Shown: positions 1 through 32,400, counted from the first letter of the stretch. The stretch is 64,000 bases of DNA from Antilocapra americana (GCA_007570785.1 ML660211.1:1846250-1910249); one strand, 5' to 3'. Made by a program: numbers and translations. The notes: generated from the sequence alone by a model not told the origin.

Positions 1-59
1 TTTCCTACCAACTGCTATTCAACAAGTCCACCAATTCATAATTATAAACACTCTGTTTT

Positions 60-215
60 GCCATAACAGCACCTATCACTGCCTTTTTTATTTATCTGTA
101 TGTCCCACTAGACTGCGAGTGCAAAGGAAGCTTTTCATTCTTACACATCTTGTATCTGTCTGCACACTGCCTGACAAACAAGAGACACTTAAAAATGTGC
201 GCCTGGGGCTGACTC
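60..215 (+). repeat. L2-like 3' end remnant (CDC73 intron 8)
   Basis: The pattern of 'tgtatgtcccactagactgcgag' type followed by 'cactgcctgacaaac' resembles the 3' end of the ancient L2 LINE, diverged. No coding exon is seen in the surrounding 1-963. Confidence 0.4.
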
Positions 216-514
216 ATGTTGATGCGTGGCAGAAACCACAGCACTGTAGAGCAATTATCCCCCAATTAAAAACAAGGAAAAAACTGGAAAGCAAGTCACC
301 TCAAGTGTTTATCTAAATACCAGCAAAAATTCACTACCTCGAAAAGGTTAAACACCAAGAATTTCATGAACAAATAAACCTACTTACTTACTCTCGCAAA
401 GACTGTATTAGTACTCTACCAAATTTGACATACTTTTAGAAATTATAAAATGAAAAAGGTTTTATTTGCATGTTATTTTTCCTTTGCTGAATCTTATGAA
501 ACTGACTTCATAGA

Positions 515-888
515 TTTCATTTATATGTGGAATCTAAAAAAAGAAAACAAATCAACAAACCAAACAAAAACAGAAACAGACTCACAGAAAGATGTAGAAC
601 AAACCTGTGCATTAGAGGAGTTGGGAGGAGTTGGAACAAAACAAGTAAAAGGGATTAAGAGGTACAAACTTCCAATTATAAAATAATTAAGGCACAAGGA
701 TGCAATATACTGCATGGGGAATACAGTCAATAATACTGCAAGAACTCTGTATGGTAACAGATGGTTACTAGACTTCTGGTTCTGATCAATTTGCAATATA
801 TATAAATGTCAAATCACTGTGCTGTATACCTGAAAAAATATAATTTTACATGTCTCAATTCTACAATAAATAAGCAAATAAATACTTA
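515..888 (+). mobile_element. L1 3' end fragment (CDC73 intron 8)
   Basis: It contains the typical L1 3'UTR run: 'tatgtggaatctaaaaaa', 'gaaacagactcacagaaag', 'ggaatacagtcaataatact', and 'gctgtatacctgaaaaa', ending in an A-rich tail with AATAAA. Confidence 0.75.
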
Positions 889-906
889 GAGATGCTTTCG
901 CTATTA

Positions 907-21265
<20,359 letters not shown>

Positions 21266-21290
21266 TCACACCGCCACCCCTCGGCCCCGG

Positions 21291-21291
21291 C

Positions 21292-21317
<26 letters not shown>
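21291..21317. repeat. (CCG)9 triplet run upstream of CDC73 start codon
   Basis: Nine uninterrupted CCG units, read as CGG in the CDC73 transcript direction, about 100 nt upstream of the ATG and probably in the 5'UTR. Shorter GCC/CCG runs flank it at about 21199-21212 and 21226-21238. Confidence 0.93.
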
Positions 21318-21322
<5 letters not shown>

Positions 21323-21457
21323 CAACTGCAGCCGCACTGGCAGCCGTCCGCGCCTACGACAGCAGCGGGGGAAGGAGCCACCCAGGCCGCCGAGGACCCC
21401 GCGCTAGGAGGCGAGGCCCCGCCGCGGGCTGCCCGCGCAGAACGCCTGACCGCGCGC

Positions 21458-21478
21458 GCCGCCGCCGCCGCCGCCGCC
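21458..21478. repeat. (GCC)7 triplet run
   Basis: Seven GCC units about 270 nt upstream of the CDC73 ATG in the CpG island. Whether this lies inside the transcript is not known. Confidence 0.9.
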
Positions 21479-21779
21479 AGGGGGCGCCCCGCCCAGACTC
21501 CCGCTAGGCGCGCGGGGCCGACTCCCGGCCCGCAACTCACGGAGCGGGGGACGCCGCGCCCACGTACGGCGCACGTACGGGGCGCAGTGCCCGGCGCACG
21601 CGCGGGAGCGCGTACCTCACCCGCCCCCCCCCCCCCCCCCGGCCCCCCCCCCGCGCGCAGCGGGCGCGCGGCAGGCGACAGGTGCGCGCGCACCTGCGCG
21701 GAGCGTCCGGAGCCTCCATCCCCAGGGCGCGCGCTGCGCGCTCCTCGACGGCCCGGGTGGCCCGCCGTGTGTGGTCTCT

Positions 21780-22739
21780 CCTTTAACCGGGACGGAGCCT
21801 GGTCACAGGTTTGCGGAGCCGAGATTGCCGTCCCGACGAGATCGGACCCACCTAGCAAACGGCCTCTTGATAAACCCCGAGAGAAGGGAGAGGTCTTTGG
21901 GGGAAGGTGTTGCTTTGGGGGTTATTTTTTACTTTGTGTTTTTAGTGGACTCGCCTAGTGAAAAAGGCCAAAGATCAGCGCCGGGCACTGGTGTTTGTCA
22001 GCTGCCTTTTGACCTCCGTCAAGTTACCTTCTCATAGAATCAATTGGTTAATGCAGAAAGTGGAATTAGTAGAAGGTGAAAGCATCACGCGAATCAAAGT
22101 ATCATAAATATTGGATCTTCGCCCCTCAATTCCTTAGATGGTGGCTTTTCCATCCTGCCCCCTTCTCCTGGCCAGTCTCTAAAGGGATACAGTTTAACAG
22201 CTCTCTTACCAGATGTGAAGAGGAGAGTTAGAGAACACAACCTCAATTTACTGATACGAATTAAATATACTGTGGCACGTCTACCTTAAACATATCCCGT
22301 GGGCCATTTAAAAATTTTTTTTCTTTTACTATAGCAGAGAAGGGAAAAAGTCAACTTTCAAATTGACATAACCAAATTCTTTTACCTGATTTGAAAGAAA
22401 GCAATTTTCGTTATGTGCACTGCAGAGAGATCTATAGAAGAATGTGGTTCACTTTTCTATATTCACCCTTCAGCAATTGTGCAGCTGAATTTGAGAAATT
22501 TTGACTATTCTGTAAATTTTCCTGTTATAATAGTATCTTCCTAAACTTCACCCCAAACACCTTGCAAAAGAACCTTTTTATTTATCTACCCAGTACTATC
22601 TACTCTATTTATACTTGTATCAGTATCAGAGCACCCAGTATTACCTGTCTCACCGCAGAGGAATTCAAGGAAGTCGGGGTTTTAAGATGCATCAGGAGAG
22701 TCTCCACAGAAGATACTGAACTTTATTTCCCACACAAAC
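21780..22739. other. Intergenic, nothing recognised
   Basis: Single-copy looking AT-rich DNA left of the first transposon block of the intergenic tract. No ORF with recognisable features and no SINE or LINE was seen. Confidence 0.5.
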
Positions 22740-23080
22740 GATGACTATCTTAGTCCACTAAGGCTGCTACAAGAGAATAACATTTATACTAGGTGGCCTA
22801 TAGACAAATTCAGTACTAATACTTCTGAAGGTTAGGAAGTCCAAGATCAAGGCACCGGTAGACTCAGTATTTGGTGAGAGCCTGCTTCCTGCTTCAAACA
22901 CCTGAGTCTTCACTTTGCATCCTCATCTGGTGGGAAGAAGAGTGGTCTCTGAGGTCTTTTTTGAGTAAGGTCCTAGTTCACCTGCAGAAAGGTCACACTC
23001 TTAGTACTATCACTTTGGAATTAGAATTTCAACTTATGAATTTGAGGAGGACCCGAACATTCAGTTTTATAGCAATACCC
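22740..23080 (+). repeat. Ancient LTR-like or interspersed repeat
   Basis: 'aaggctgctacaagagaata', 'aggaagtccaagatcaaggc', 'gagcctgcttcctgcttcaa', 'gaatttcaacttatgaattt' follow the order of a known mammal-wide repeat. Its name is not certain. A related tail appears at about 55.96-56.04 kb. Confidence 0.5.
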
Positions 23081-23129
23081 AAAAATAGTCTCTCTTTGCG
23101 GGTAAATTATGTTGTTTTTTTTTTGAGGG

Positions 23130-23225
23130 TAATGATTCTTTTTTTTGTATTCCATTATAGTTTATTACAAGATGTTTATATAGTTTCTCAGGCTATGCAG
23201 TAAGCCCTTGTTGTTTATCTGTTTT
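23130..23225 (-). mobile_element. L1 3'UTR fragment
   Basis: Antisense L1 3'UTR: 'tccattatagtttattacaa', 'cccttgttgtttatctgttt'. It is abutted by the next SINE. Confidence 0.65.
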
Positions 23226-23227
23226 AT

Positions 23228-23358
23228 GTATGTGTGTTAGTTGCTCAGTAGTGTTTGACTCTTTGCAACCCCATGGACTGTAGCCCACCAGGCTCCTTTG
23301 TCCATGGGATTCTCCAGGCAAGAATACTGGAGTGGGTTGCCATTTCCTTCTCCAAAAA
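23228..23358 (-). mobile_element. Bov-tA/Bov-A SINE, truncated
   Basis: Antisense 'gttgctcagtagtgtttgac', 'ccccatggactgtagcccac', 'agtgggttgccatttccttc'. The tRNA-like head is missing. Confidence 0.9.
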
Positions 23359-23724
23359 GGCTGATGAAAATATGTAAAATTAAGATGATAATGGTACTTA
23401 GCAGCACAGTCGCAATAGAGCATCACTGAGATCTGAGGAAGTTTATCTTCTTAGGAGTTCTTGCTCTGGACTGAGTTATCTTGAGACAGTGAATCACCTC
23501 AGTGTCCTTAATCCATCAACAGGAGCACAGATGCTCTGTTTGTTATAAATATTTGTTAAATATTTTAAACTGACAGCCAGCCATGCCAAATTAAGAAGAA
23601 TCTTGACCCACATTTTCTTTCTCTCTTGTTTTAATCAAGGCTGCTCAGGGCTAGCCCCCAGCCCTGAGCCATGTATACTAGCTTGTTTCTGCTAACATTT
23701 TATATATATTTTACTACTGTATTT

Positions 23725-25095
23725 AGTAATGCTGAAGAAGCTGAAGTTGAACAATACTATGAAGACCTACAAGACCTTTAGGAACTAACACCCAAAAAAG
23801 ATGTCCTTTGCATTGTAGGGGACTGGAATGTGAAAGTAGAAAGTCAGGAAACACCTGGAGTAATGGGCAAATTTGGCCTTGGAGTACAGACTGAAGCAGG
23901 GCAAAGGCTAACAGACTTTTGTCAAGAGAACGCACTGGTCATAGCAAACACTCTCTTCCAACAACACAAGAGAAGACTCTACACATGGACATCACCAGGT
24001 AGTCAATGCCAAAATCAGATTGATTATATTCTTTGCAGCCAAAGATGGAGAAGCTCTACACAGTCAGCAAAAACAAGACCGGGAGCTGACTGTGACTCAG
24101 ATCATGAATTCCTTATTGACAAATTAAGACTTAAACTGAAGAAAACAGGGAAAACCACTAGACCATACAGGTATGACCTAAATCAAATCCCTTTTGATTA
24201 TATAGTGGAAGTGAGAAATAGATTTAAGGGACTACATATGATAGAGTGCCTGATGAACTATGGACAGAAGTACATGACATTGTACAGGAGACAGGGATTA
24301 GGACCATCTCCAAGAAAAAGAAATGCAAAAAAGCAAAATGGCTGTCTGAGGAGGCTTTACAAATAGATGTGAAAAGAAGGGAAGCGAAAAGCAAAGGAGA
24401 AAAGGAAAGATATTCCCATTTGAACGCAGAGTTCCAAAGAATAGCAAGGAGAGATAAGAAAGCGGTCCTCAACGATCGATGCAAAGAATTAGAGGAAAAC
24501 AACAGAATGGGAAAGACTAGAGATCTCTTCGAGATACCAAGGGAACATTTCATGCAAAAATGGGCTCAATAAAGGACAGAAATGGTATGGACCTAACAGA
24601 AGCAGAAGATATTAAGAAGAGGTGGCAAGAATACACAGAAGAACTATACAAAAAAGATCTTCATAACCCAGATGATCACGATGGTGTGATCCCTCACCTA
24701 GAGCCAGACATCCTGGAATGTGAAGTCAAGTGGGCCTTAGGAAGCATCACTACGAACAAAGTTAGTGGAGGTGATGGAATTCCAGTTGAGGTATTTCAAA
24801 TCCTGAAAGACCATGCTGTGAAAGTGCTGCACTCAATATGCCAGCAAATTTGGAAAAGTCAGCAATGGCCACAGGACTGGAAAAGGTCAGTTTACATTCC
24901 TATCCCAAAGAAAGGCAATGCCAAAGGAAGCTTGAACTACCACACAATTGCACTCATCTCACACACTAGTGATGCTCAAAATTCTCAAAGCCAGGCTTCA
25001 GCAATACATGAACCATGAACTTCCATATTTTCAAACTGGTTTTAGAAAAGGCAGAGGAACCAGAGATCAAATTTCCAACATCCACTGAATCATTG
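23725..25095 (+). mobile_element. BovB LINE, internal segment (endonuclease to start of RT)
   Basis: An RTE-clade LINE segment in sense orientation. Frames read GDWNVKVESQETPGVMGKFG (AP-endonuclease C-terminal part) and then a linker reading [20 protein letters not shown] and PVEVFQILKDHAVKVL, leading into the reverse transcriptase. Stops and frame changes (for example TAG near 23779) show it is dead. Both ends are truncated. Confidence 0.93.
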
Positions 25096-25097
25096 GA

Positions 25098-25225
25098 AAA
25101 GCAAGAGGATCATGTGGTTATTCTATTTTTACCTTTTTAAGAAACCTCCAGACTGCTCTCCATAGTGGCTGCACCAATTTATATAACAACCAACAGTGTA
25201 GGAGGGGGTACCATTTCTCCACACC
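25098..25225 (-). mobile_element. L1 ORF2 fragment
   Basis: Antisense L1: 'gactgctctccatagtggct', 'gcaccaatttatataacaac', 'caacagtgtaggaggg'. It separates two pieces of BovB. Confidence 0.75.
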
Positions 25226-25414
25226 TTGTACTACATTACTACTTAATGTAGTGAGATACAGCATTCGTAATCTATTGCTTGTAACAGTCAAAGGGCTGAA
25301 AATAGTAAATCATTTAGTTTTTTAAATTCCTTAAAACTGCCCCACTAATGTTGGTTCAGTAACATTGGTGTCAAAATACAATAAAAGGCAAGGTCAGTTG
25401 TAGAGCTGAAAAAT

Positions 25415-25862
25415 TAGACAATTAATTTTTCCAGTAGTCATGTACGGATGTGAGAGTTGAACCATAAAGAAGGCTGAGCGCCAAAGAACTGATGGTTTCA
25501 AATTGTGGTGCTGGAGAAGCCTTTTTTGAGAGTCCTTTTGGACTGCAAGGAGATCAAAGAAGTCAATTCTAAAGGAAATCAACTCTGAATATTCATTGGA
25601 AGGACTGATGTTGAACTGAAACTGCAGTTCTTTGGCAGCCTGATGCGAAGAGCTGACACATCAGAAAAGATCCTGATGCTGGGAATGATTGAAGGCAAAA
25701 GGAGAAAGGAATGGCAGAGGATGAGATTGTTAGATAGCATCACTGACTCAGTAGACATGAATGTGAGCAAACTCCAGGAGATAGTAACGGACGGGGAAGC
25801 ATGGCATGCCACAGTCCATGGGGTCACAAAGAGTCAGACACACTTTAGCGACTGAACAACAA
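25415..25862 (+). mobile_element. BovB LINE 3' end fragment
   Basis: 'catgtacggatgtgagagtt', 'ctggagaagccttttttgag', 'ggtcacaaagagtcagacac'. It probably belongs with the BovB segment at 23.7-25.1 kb, with intervening deletion or insertion. Confidence 0.9.
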
Positions 25863-25999
25863 ATAGAAAAATATTGAGAAATTAGCCTTATTTCTTGGTC
25901 GTATAATGAAAGCTGCTCATTTTCTCCAGTTATTATCATCTTCTAAAGAATTCCTAACAACCCTCAATTTGAAGTCTGCTAATAGAATAAAGCCCAGTG

Positions 26000-26212
26000 G
26001 GACTTCTCTGGTGGTCCAGTGGTTAAGAATCTGCGTTGCAATGCAGAGGACTTGGGTTTGACCCCTGGTGGGAGAACTAAGATCTGACATGCCATGGGGC
26101 AACTAAGCCCATGCACCGCAACTAGAGAAGTCCCTGCAAACTGCAACTAGAGAAATAAGCCCATGCACCACAACAGAGACTCAGCACAGCCAAATTTAGG
26201 CAATAATTTTAA
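26000..26212 (+). mobile_element. CHR-type tRNA-derived SINE, long form
   Basis: 'gggacttctctggtggtcca', 'gttgcaatgcagaggacttg', then a duplicated segment with 'gcccatgcaccgcaactaga' and 'gcccatgcaccacaacagag'. Confidence 0.88.
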
Positions 26213-28340
26213 AAAAGAGTATATTGGAGGACAGGAAACCAGTAATTACCTTGCTAATTTTTTTCTCCATGAATATGCATTTTTATATCATTTTAACAAT
26301 TTGGAGGTAGTAAAAATAAGCATACATACCACCCAGAGACATTTGTGTATTTTGTTAATCCATGGGTTTTCCTAAAAATAGGAGTAAACAAAAATTATGT
26401 TTAGTAACCAGTGGTTTTTCATTCTGCTTTTTACTTAGAAATTGTCCAGGCATAAAAAGATTGGTTATTAGTTACTTTAATTCTGTGACTAAAGTCTTAA
26501 AGTTAGTTAAGGATCTGGAATTTATGATTTTTAGCTAACACATTAATTCCTCATTATTTGTAGCATTCATAGAATTTAACTATTGAAAAAGATACCTGTT
26601 ATTACCATTTCATTTAGTAAAATACAATTACACATTTTATTTTTATATATGTATGTGCATATGCACACATGTATGAATATAATTTTAATATAATTATATA
26701 ATTTTAATCATGTTGTAGAAACAATGGTAATTCATTTAACTCACAAAACCAACTTTGCAAATTTAAGAAATTTAAATTAAGAGACGTTTAACCCTAGTCC
26801 TGTATAAAACAAAATATTACATTGACATTTTTATATAGTAAATTAAAATGTAAAATACATACTATTCGGTCTTCTTTTCTTTTGGAATTAAGTTAAGCTT
26901 TGTCTTCTTATAAGTGTGTAACTAGGGCTATTCAGTAAAAACACTTCTCAGGGTTCACAAAATAAACGCTAAGAGTTTGACAACTTTTTTAAAAAATATT
27001 TTGACTGTTTATCTGGACTAGATGTTCCTAATTGTGCCAGTTAGAAAGCTAAGCCTACAAGTTAACATTGTGGTGTGAAAACATGAAGGAGGAAGGTTTG
27101 GGACATGGACATGGTAGTTTTCGATTGCAAGGAACCCACGAGAACTGCATTGTTCCCCAAAGATATGCTTGTGCAACCCTACATCTCTGGAAGTTGGCCC
27201 AAGGCTCAGCATCAACAAACACAAGTTGGACAAACCACTTGCTTTGAAGCTGCTGCTGCTGCTAAGTCACTTCAGTCGAAGCAGGTGGAATTAAAGGAAT
27301 CAGGGACACAAAGACAAGACTCGGGAGAAAGTCTTCGTATAATTTTAAAACGGAGACTTGAGGCAGAGTTGGTTCAGAGACACTGGTCCGAGGAGACTGT
27401 GCTCATCAACCCAGGAGCAGCTCAAGCATAGACTTATGAGGTCTCTGCCTGTCTTCTTCCCATAGACTTTCCCTCCAATAGACAACAAAAGAAGCAGACA
27501 GGCCTCAGGGGAAAAAAAATGTTACAAAGCTAGAAAACAATTTCAGTAAGGAGCAGTTCAGATAACAGATATCTGATAACAGACACTCATCAGATAACAG
27601 AAGGATCCCCTGACACTTTATTCCGAGGAAAAGAAAGTAAAACGCAACATGAAGCCTCTCGACAAAATACTGGAGCTGAATTAAACATCAGTTTACCTCC
27701 CCATTCCAGGCATGATGGCTTTTATCAGGAGACTATGGAAGAGATTTCAGCTGTCCAGCCTAGAAAGGTGTGGGTCCTGTAGGTAGCCATGAAGATCCGA
27801 ACTCAGTCTTGGTGGAAATTTCACTTCTGTCAATGACCTTCAGAGGGTGACCACCAGGAGCCCCCTGTAGGGGAGAGGCAGTCCACCAAGGGCCCTGGGT
27901 GCCCCTGTGTGTTCTTTCTGGGGGTGCCAGACTTCAAAGTTCACCCATCTCCTCATTCTAAATAGTTTCTGTGTAGAGTAATAGAGGCAACTAAATGTCA
28001 AAGTAACTGCAACCCCACTTCCTGTCAGCCAGCAGGCAAGGGAGACTGGTTTAATGGCATCTTGTTATAACTTTTGCTATTGCTCAAAGAGTGCTGGACG
28101 CTTAGCCCTGGGTTCTTTTTCTGTAAAGCAACACCCTGAATGTACTGGTGTCATCTGGCCCTCCACATCTCCCTGTTAGAATTGGGGCTCAGGAAACCAG
28201 TATGAACATGCTGACAGTCTAGCCACCGCTTCTAGTAATGAAGTCCTGCTTCTCTGATCCAGAAATCTTGTGTCTTTTGTCATCATCTGTGAAACTGATG
28301 CAAATTAACTTGGCAGCTTTTAAGTACAATAAAATCTCAG
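26213..28340. other. Intergenic, mostly unrecognised sequence
   Basis: AT-rich to about 27.0 kb, then more balanced sequence to 28.3 kb. The only element I recognise is a very short Bov-A2 end at 27248-27282. A 108-codon open frame at 27105-27431 runs through that SINE end and shows no recognisable domain. Confidence 0.45.
27248..27282 (-). mobile_element. Extremely 5'-truncated Bov-A2 SINE end
   Basis: About 30 bp of the Bov-A2 3' end, antisense ('gctgctgctaagtcacttca'). It is flanked by GAAGC on both sides, consistent with a short target-site duplication. Confidence 0.7.
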
Positions 28341-28349
28341 ACCCTTCAC

Positions 28350-28565
28350 AGTTCTTGACCAGGAGTTGGCAAAGTTTTCTTAAAGGGTCGAATAATAGCT
28401 ATTTTAGCATTTGTGAGACATATAGAGTCTCTGCTACATATTCTTAATCATTTGTTTGTTTGATTTGAAACTATCCTTTGATTTACAAAAATCACTCATA
28501 GCTTTCAGGTCTTAGGAAAACAGGCCATAGAGAGGATTTGGCTTGAGTTTGCTGGCTGTTGTTCT
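28350..28565 (+). repeat. hAT-Charlie DNA transposon remnant
   Basis: 'aggagttggcaaagttttct', 'taaagggtcgaataatagct' and 'gagacatatagagtctctgc' match the 5' part of the Charlie-type element also seen at 11.94 and 28.77 kb. Confidence 0.65.
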
Positions 28566-28764
28566 TGATATATTTATTAGTCAAAGGAAGTTGGGCATAC
28601 CGACTGTTTGCTAATAAGGAAGACTACATATTATGTGTATCTATACAGTATCTCTGTAACAGGATGTTAGGATTACTATAGGCTTTGGGGCTTGACTTAG
28701 GTAATTTGGGGAAGTATTTATGGATGTGGAGCTTTTCTCAGCTTATGACTGGATATCTTAATTT

Positions 28765-28900
28765 TCTCCAGCACAAGGATTGATAAACTTTTTCTGTAAA
28801 TGGCCAGATGGAGATAACATTTTAGGCTTTGCAGATTGCCTATGATCTCTTTCACATATTATTCTTTGTTTTTATTTTTTTTTACCTTTAAAAGGTGTTA
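28765..28900 (+). repeat. hAT-Charlie DNA transposon remnant, second copy
   Basis: 'ttgataaactttttctgtaa', 'atggccagatggagataaca', 'ttttaggctttgcagattgc'. Same family and orientation as the copy 400 bp upstream. Confidence 0.65.
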
Positions 28901-29478
28901 AAAAACCATTCTTCACTCAGAGGCTGTATGGGAACTGTCAAGGTTCAGATCTCATCTTATCTCGAAGGTGAGAGGCATGAAGTGAGACCTAAGCTGTAAC
29001 TGACAAAGGAGCCCCAGTGCTCACGTTGTGATGTGTGCTCAGATCTGATTCCTGAGTGGTCTTGTTTTGTCTTGATCCATTGTGGTCACAGAGTGGTCTC
29101 ATTTGAAGTTAGTGCTCTGTGAGATTCTCTGTATTTAGCAGGAGAGCATCATGGCCTCGCTGTTGGTGTGGACCCAGACCCTGGATAGCAAGGATAACTG
29201 TCCTCTTTGTGAACGGACAGAGGGCCAGACTGACCTCTCTCACTACTGCTGGCCTAGTTGGACCCGCCTCAGGTGCCCTGTAAGATTTACACTTTACAGC
29301 AAACAGTTTAATGGGCCTTTTGTATGTGCTTGACCCTCATAGCACGCTGGAACGTTGGTAAGATTTGAATTAGAGAAACGAGATCAAATTTCAATTCTGT
29401 TAGCAGTATTACTTGCCCTTCCTGTTTTCATTACTGATTAGAGAGAGAAATATTTCATCATGGGGCTTGGTTTCAGAC

Positions 29479-29612
29479 GGCTGCTGCTGCTGCTAAGTCG
29501 CTTCAGTCGTGTCTGACTCTGCGCAACCCCATGGACAGCAGCCCACCAGGCTCCCCCGACCCTGGGATTCTCCAGGCAAGAACACTGGAGTGGGTTGCCA
29601 TTTCCTTCTCCA
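29479..29612 (-). mobile_element. Bov-A SINE with 10-bp target-site duplication
   Basis: Antisense Bov-A unit from 'ggctgctgctgctgctaagt' to 'tgccatttccttctcca'. GGTTTCAGAC occurs at 29469-29478 and 29613-29622. Confidence 0.93.
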
Positions 29613-29770
29613 GGTTTCAGACTACTTGGATTAAAAACCCAATCTGTCAGCTGCGTAACTCTAGACAAGTTACTTAACCTCGTGGTGCTTTGGGTTCTCT
29701 ACATGTAAAATGGAGGTAAGAACCAACCTGTTTCATAGGGTGGCTAAGAATAGTCAATGAAAAAACGTGT
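29613..29770 (+). repeat. MIR SINE remnant
   Basis: 'gcgtaactctagacaagtta', 'cttaacctcgtggtgctttg', 'tgtaaaatggaggtaag': the MIR core and 3' part in sense orientation. Confidence 0.7.
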
Positions 29771-29776
29771 CAAGTA

Positions 29777-30070
29777 CACTTGATCCTTGAACAACAGATT
29801 TGGAATTCATGTGTCCACTCATACATGGATTTTTTTTCAACAGTAGAGACTACAGTCCTGCACGATCTGAGGTTGGTTGGATTCCCGGATGCAGAACCTT
29901 GGATATAGAGAAATCGAGGATACAGAAGACCAATAGGAATTAGACGTGGGGATTTCTGACTGTGCAGTGCCTGGCGTGCTGCGGTTCATGGGGTCACAAA
30001 GAGTTGGAGACGACTGAGCGACTGACCTGAACTGAGTACCTTAACCCCAGCGTTGTTCAAGGGTCAACTG
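29777..30070. mobile_element. Tigger2-like DNA transposon remnant with a BovB tail inserted
   Basis: The ends are inverted: 'cacttgatccttgaacaaca' at the left and 'gttgttcaagggtcaactg' at the right, the Tigger2-type terminal repeat. About 75 bp of BovB 3' tail (about 29958-30035, 'gttggagacgactgagcgac') sits inside. No transposase coding remains. Confidence 0.7.
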
Positions 30071-30764
30071 AATTTCCCAAGTAAGCTGTTGTTTGCTGAG
30101 TGAGTTTCTATATTGGAATCACTCAAATGCAGCATTTGACATTTCATTAAGTGTGAGCTATTTTCCCCTTTTCATGGTGCTGATAACCTCCTTTTCATCT
30201 GGGAGAGGGTCAGGCATTTTGATCTGTTACCTAGTAGGAAGATGGAGTGAAGACAGGAGTGGTCTTCTACAGGCTCCAGGTCCCTTCCTTCGAGCTCAGA
30301 CCTGGAGCATTGCTGAGAAGTTCTCTGTATGCCTTGGACCTGCCCCTTTACCTTTCTTTTCTCCTTCCTTTCACCTCAGCTGTCCCAGTCACCTGGGCCT
30401 GCCTCATCCACAGCTTCACAATCAGTCCCTTTGTCAGTCACTTCTAATCTGACTTCTACTGCCGCCATGACCATTCATGAGAATTTGGTCCCTTGAAAGG
30501 TAACAGTATCTTTCCTCTTACAAATCTAAGAATCTGTGTAAGTTCTCACTCTCTCACTAAAGTCTGATTTTTTTCTTTCTTTTTTTTTGCTTGTATAGAC
30601 TCTCCTCTCTTTTCAGAAAACTTGTTCCCTTCATAATTCTGCCTACATTGTCTTGTGTGGGTTTCCAGAAAGGATAAAAGATAAAATTCAAGGAAAAAGA
30701 AACAGGTTACTAAAGTCCCTCTAGGTCCCTTGCCACATTTTTTATTCTTACTATCATTTTAATA

Positions 30765-30882
30765 TTTTCTTGGCTGCGTTATGCAGCATGTAGGATCTTA
30801 GTTCTCCAACCAGGGACAGATTTCATACCCCTTGCAATGGAAATGGAGTCTTAACCAGTAGATCACCAGGGAATTCCTCTCC
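30765..30882 (-). mobile_element. CHR-type tRNA-derived SINE
   Basis: Antisense: 'cttagttctccaaccaggga', 'gagtcttaaccagtagatca', 'ccagggaattcctc'. The preceding 30071-30764 shows no recognised element. Confidence 0.82.
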
Positions 30883-31108
30883 GCACACCAACCCCCCTAC
30901 TCCGGAACTGTGCCACCTCTTACTACAGAAAAGCTGAAGTCTCCCAGGCTTCCCAAAGTCACAGAGTAGCATTCTCGAGCAGTTGGTGATTAGGGCAGTA
31001 GAGTCAGAGACTCGGTGTCTGATGCACATCGCTGAGTCATTTTACAGATTCTGTAACTGCCACCAGAGGACGTGACATAGCTGCTCCCAGCTGAATAGTA
31101 CTGAATCT

Positions 31109-31453
31109 ATGGCTGGTACGATTCTAAGAGCTGGCTTCATGAGCATGGGGTTAACATTATTGCTCATAGTAATCTATATCTTTCTGGGCATCAAAATAAT
31201 TGTAACCTGTTCTGCCCGTATATGTAAGGGGGCAGATAAAATTGTCAGCAAAGAGATGCTACAGACCCATGTTGACATCTTTCCCTCAGAGGAGATGGCA
31301 CCCTATGTCAGAATGCGAAAGTTACAGAAGATAAACCTTGGCCCCCAATCGCATAAAAACGAAATGATGTCTGACAGTGGAGCACTGAAAGCAGCTCTTA
31401 TGCCCCTTTCCCGTTTGCCCATTTCTGTCCCCTCTGACCTTCAAAGAACCTAA
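31109..31453 (+). other. Unassigned 114-codon open frame with one membrane-like segment
   Basis: Starts MAGTILRAGFMSMGLTLLLI and continues with a hydrophobic run (about residues 8-32) followed by a polar basic tail (about residues 33-114). The frame is open about 11 codons above the ATG. I do not recognise the protein. The shape (membrane span then cytoplasmic-like tail) and an LTR-like block just downstream (31.59-31.93 kb) would fit the degraded end of an endogenous retroviral envelope. Chance is a real alternative: unrelated open frames of similar size occur nearby (30093-30452). No splice sites or promoter tie it to a host gene. Confidence 0.25.
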
Positions 31454-31589
31454 CTATAAGCATGAGATCACTAGGCAATATAACCTAACTCCTGACTTAT
31501 GTTCTCCTGAATGCACACCATGCCTTGTCGAATCCGTCAGATCTTTTCCTAGATAAAAAGAAGTAAGAATGAAGAATTAAATAATTGAA

Positions 31590-31930
31590 GAATGATTAAC
31601 TCTTTCTCCCCAAAGACATCCTAAGGATCTGCAGGCGGATCCTGCTGGTAAGATAACATCTGAAGAATCTGATGTCTGCTGTCTGCTCACAAGGGACAAT
31701 GATGCAGAATCCAACCTCCTGCCTCCATGATTCACTGAGATTCTTCCCTTCACCCCACTTTTCTCTTGAAAAATTACTGTGGTTAAGCAGGATCTTTGGG
31801 GTTGGTCTCTTGATATGAGTCCAGATTGTCAATTTTTCTGGTTAAATCACCTTTCTTTTCTACTGGCACTTGCCCTTGGGTTATTGGTTTTTGAGCAGCA
31901 AATAGCTGAACCTGAGTTCTGTAATAAGTC
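31590..31930 (+). repeat. Possible LTR-like remnant
   Basis: 'gcagaatccaacctcctgcc', 'gtcaatttttctggttaaat' and 'gagcagcaaatagctgaacc' have the look of the 3' part of a class I ERV LTR. Ends and duplications were not found, so the call is weak. Confidence 0.3.
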
Positions 31931-32119
31931 CAGCCTCCTCTTAAGAAAAATAGGCCAGCACAAAGCAATATTTACCTCCACGGAGACAGAGAGAAGAGAC
32001 AAAACTTTGGAACGCAAAGGTTAGGAAGCATTTATCACAAATGCTGTTTGTTCAACACCAGATGGCACTCTGAGTTATTAATTTGTCTAGTGCAAGGCTT
32101 ATGGACTACCCAAGATCTT

Positions 32120-32400
32120 TTCTTTTTTAATGTGAGGTATGGCTGATTTATAATGTTATAGAAATTGCAGGTATGCAATATAGTGATTCACAATTTTTAA
32201 AGTTTGTACTCCATTTATAATTATTATAAAACATTGGTTCTATTTCCTATGCTGTACAACATATCCTTGTAGCTTATCTAATTATGCATAGTAGTTTGTA
32301 CCTCTTAATCCCTAACACCTATCTTGCCACCCCTCTCTTCCCTCTCCCCACTGGTAAGCACTAGTTTGTTCTCAGTATCTGAGTGTCCACCCAAGATTTT
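32120..32400 (-). mobile_element. L1 3'UTR fragment
   Basis: Antisense L1 3'UTR: 'ctatgctgtacaacatatcc', 'ttgtagcttatctaattatg', 'agtagtttgtacctcttaat'. Confidence 0.65.

Noticed and set aside
27105..27431. 108-codon plus-strand open frame
   Set aside because: It runs through a truncated Bov-A2 end and has no recognisable domain.
30093..30452. 119-codon plus-strand open frame
   Set aside because: No domain, a composition typical of translated non-coding DNA, and no splice or promoter context.
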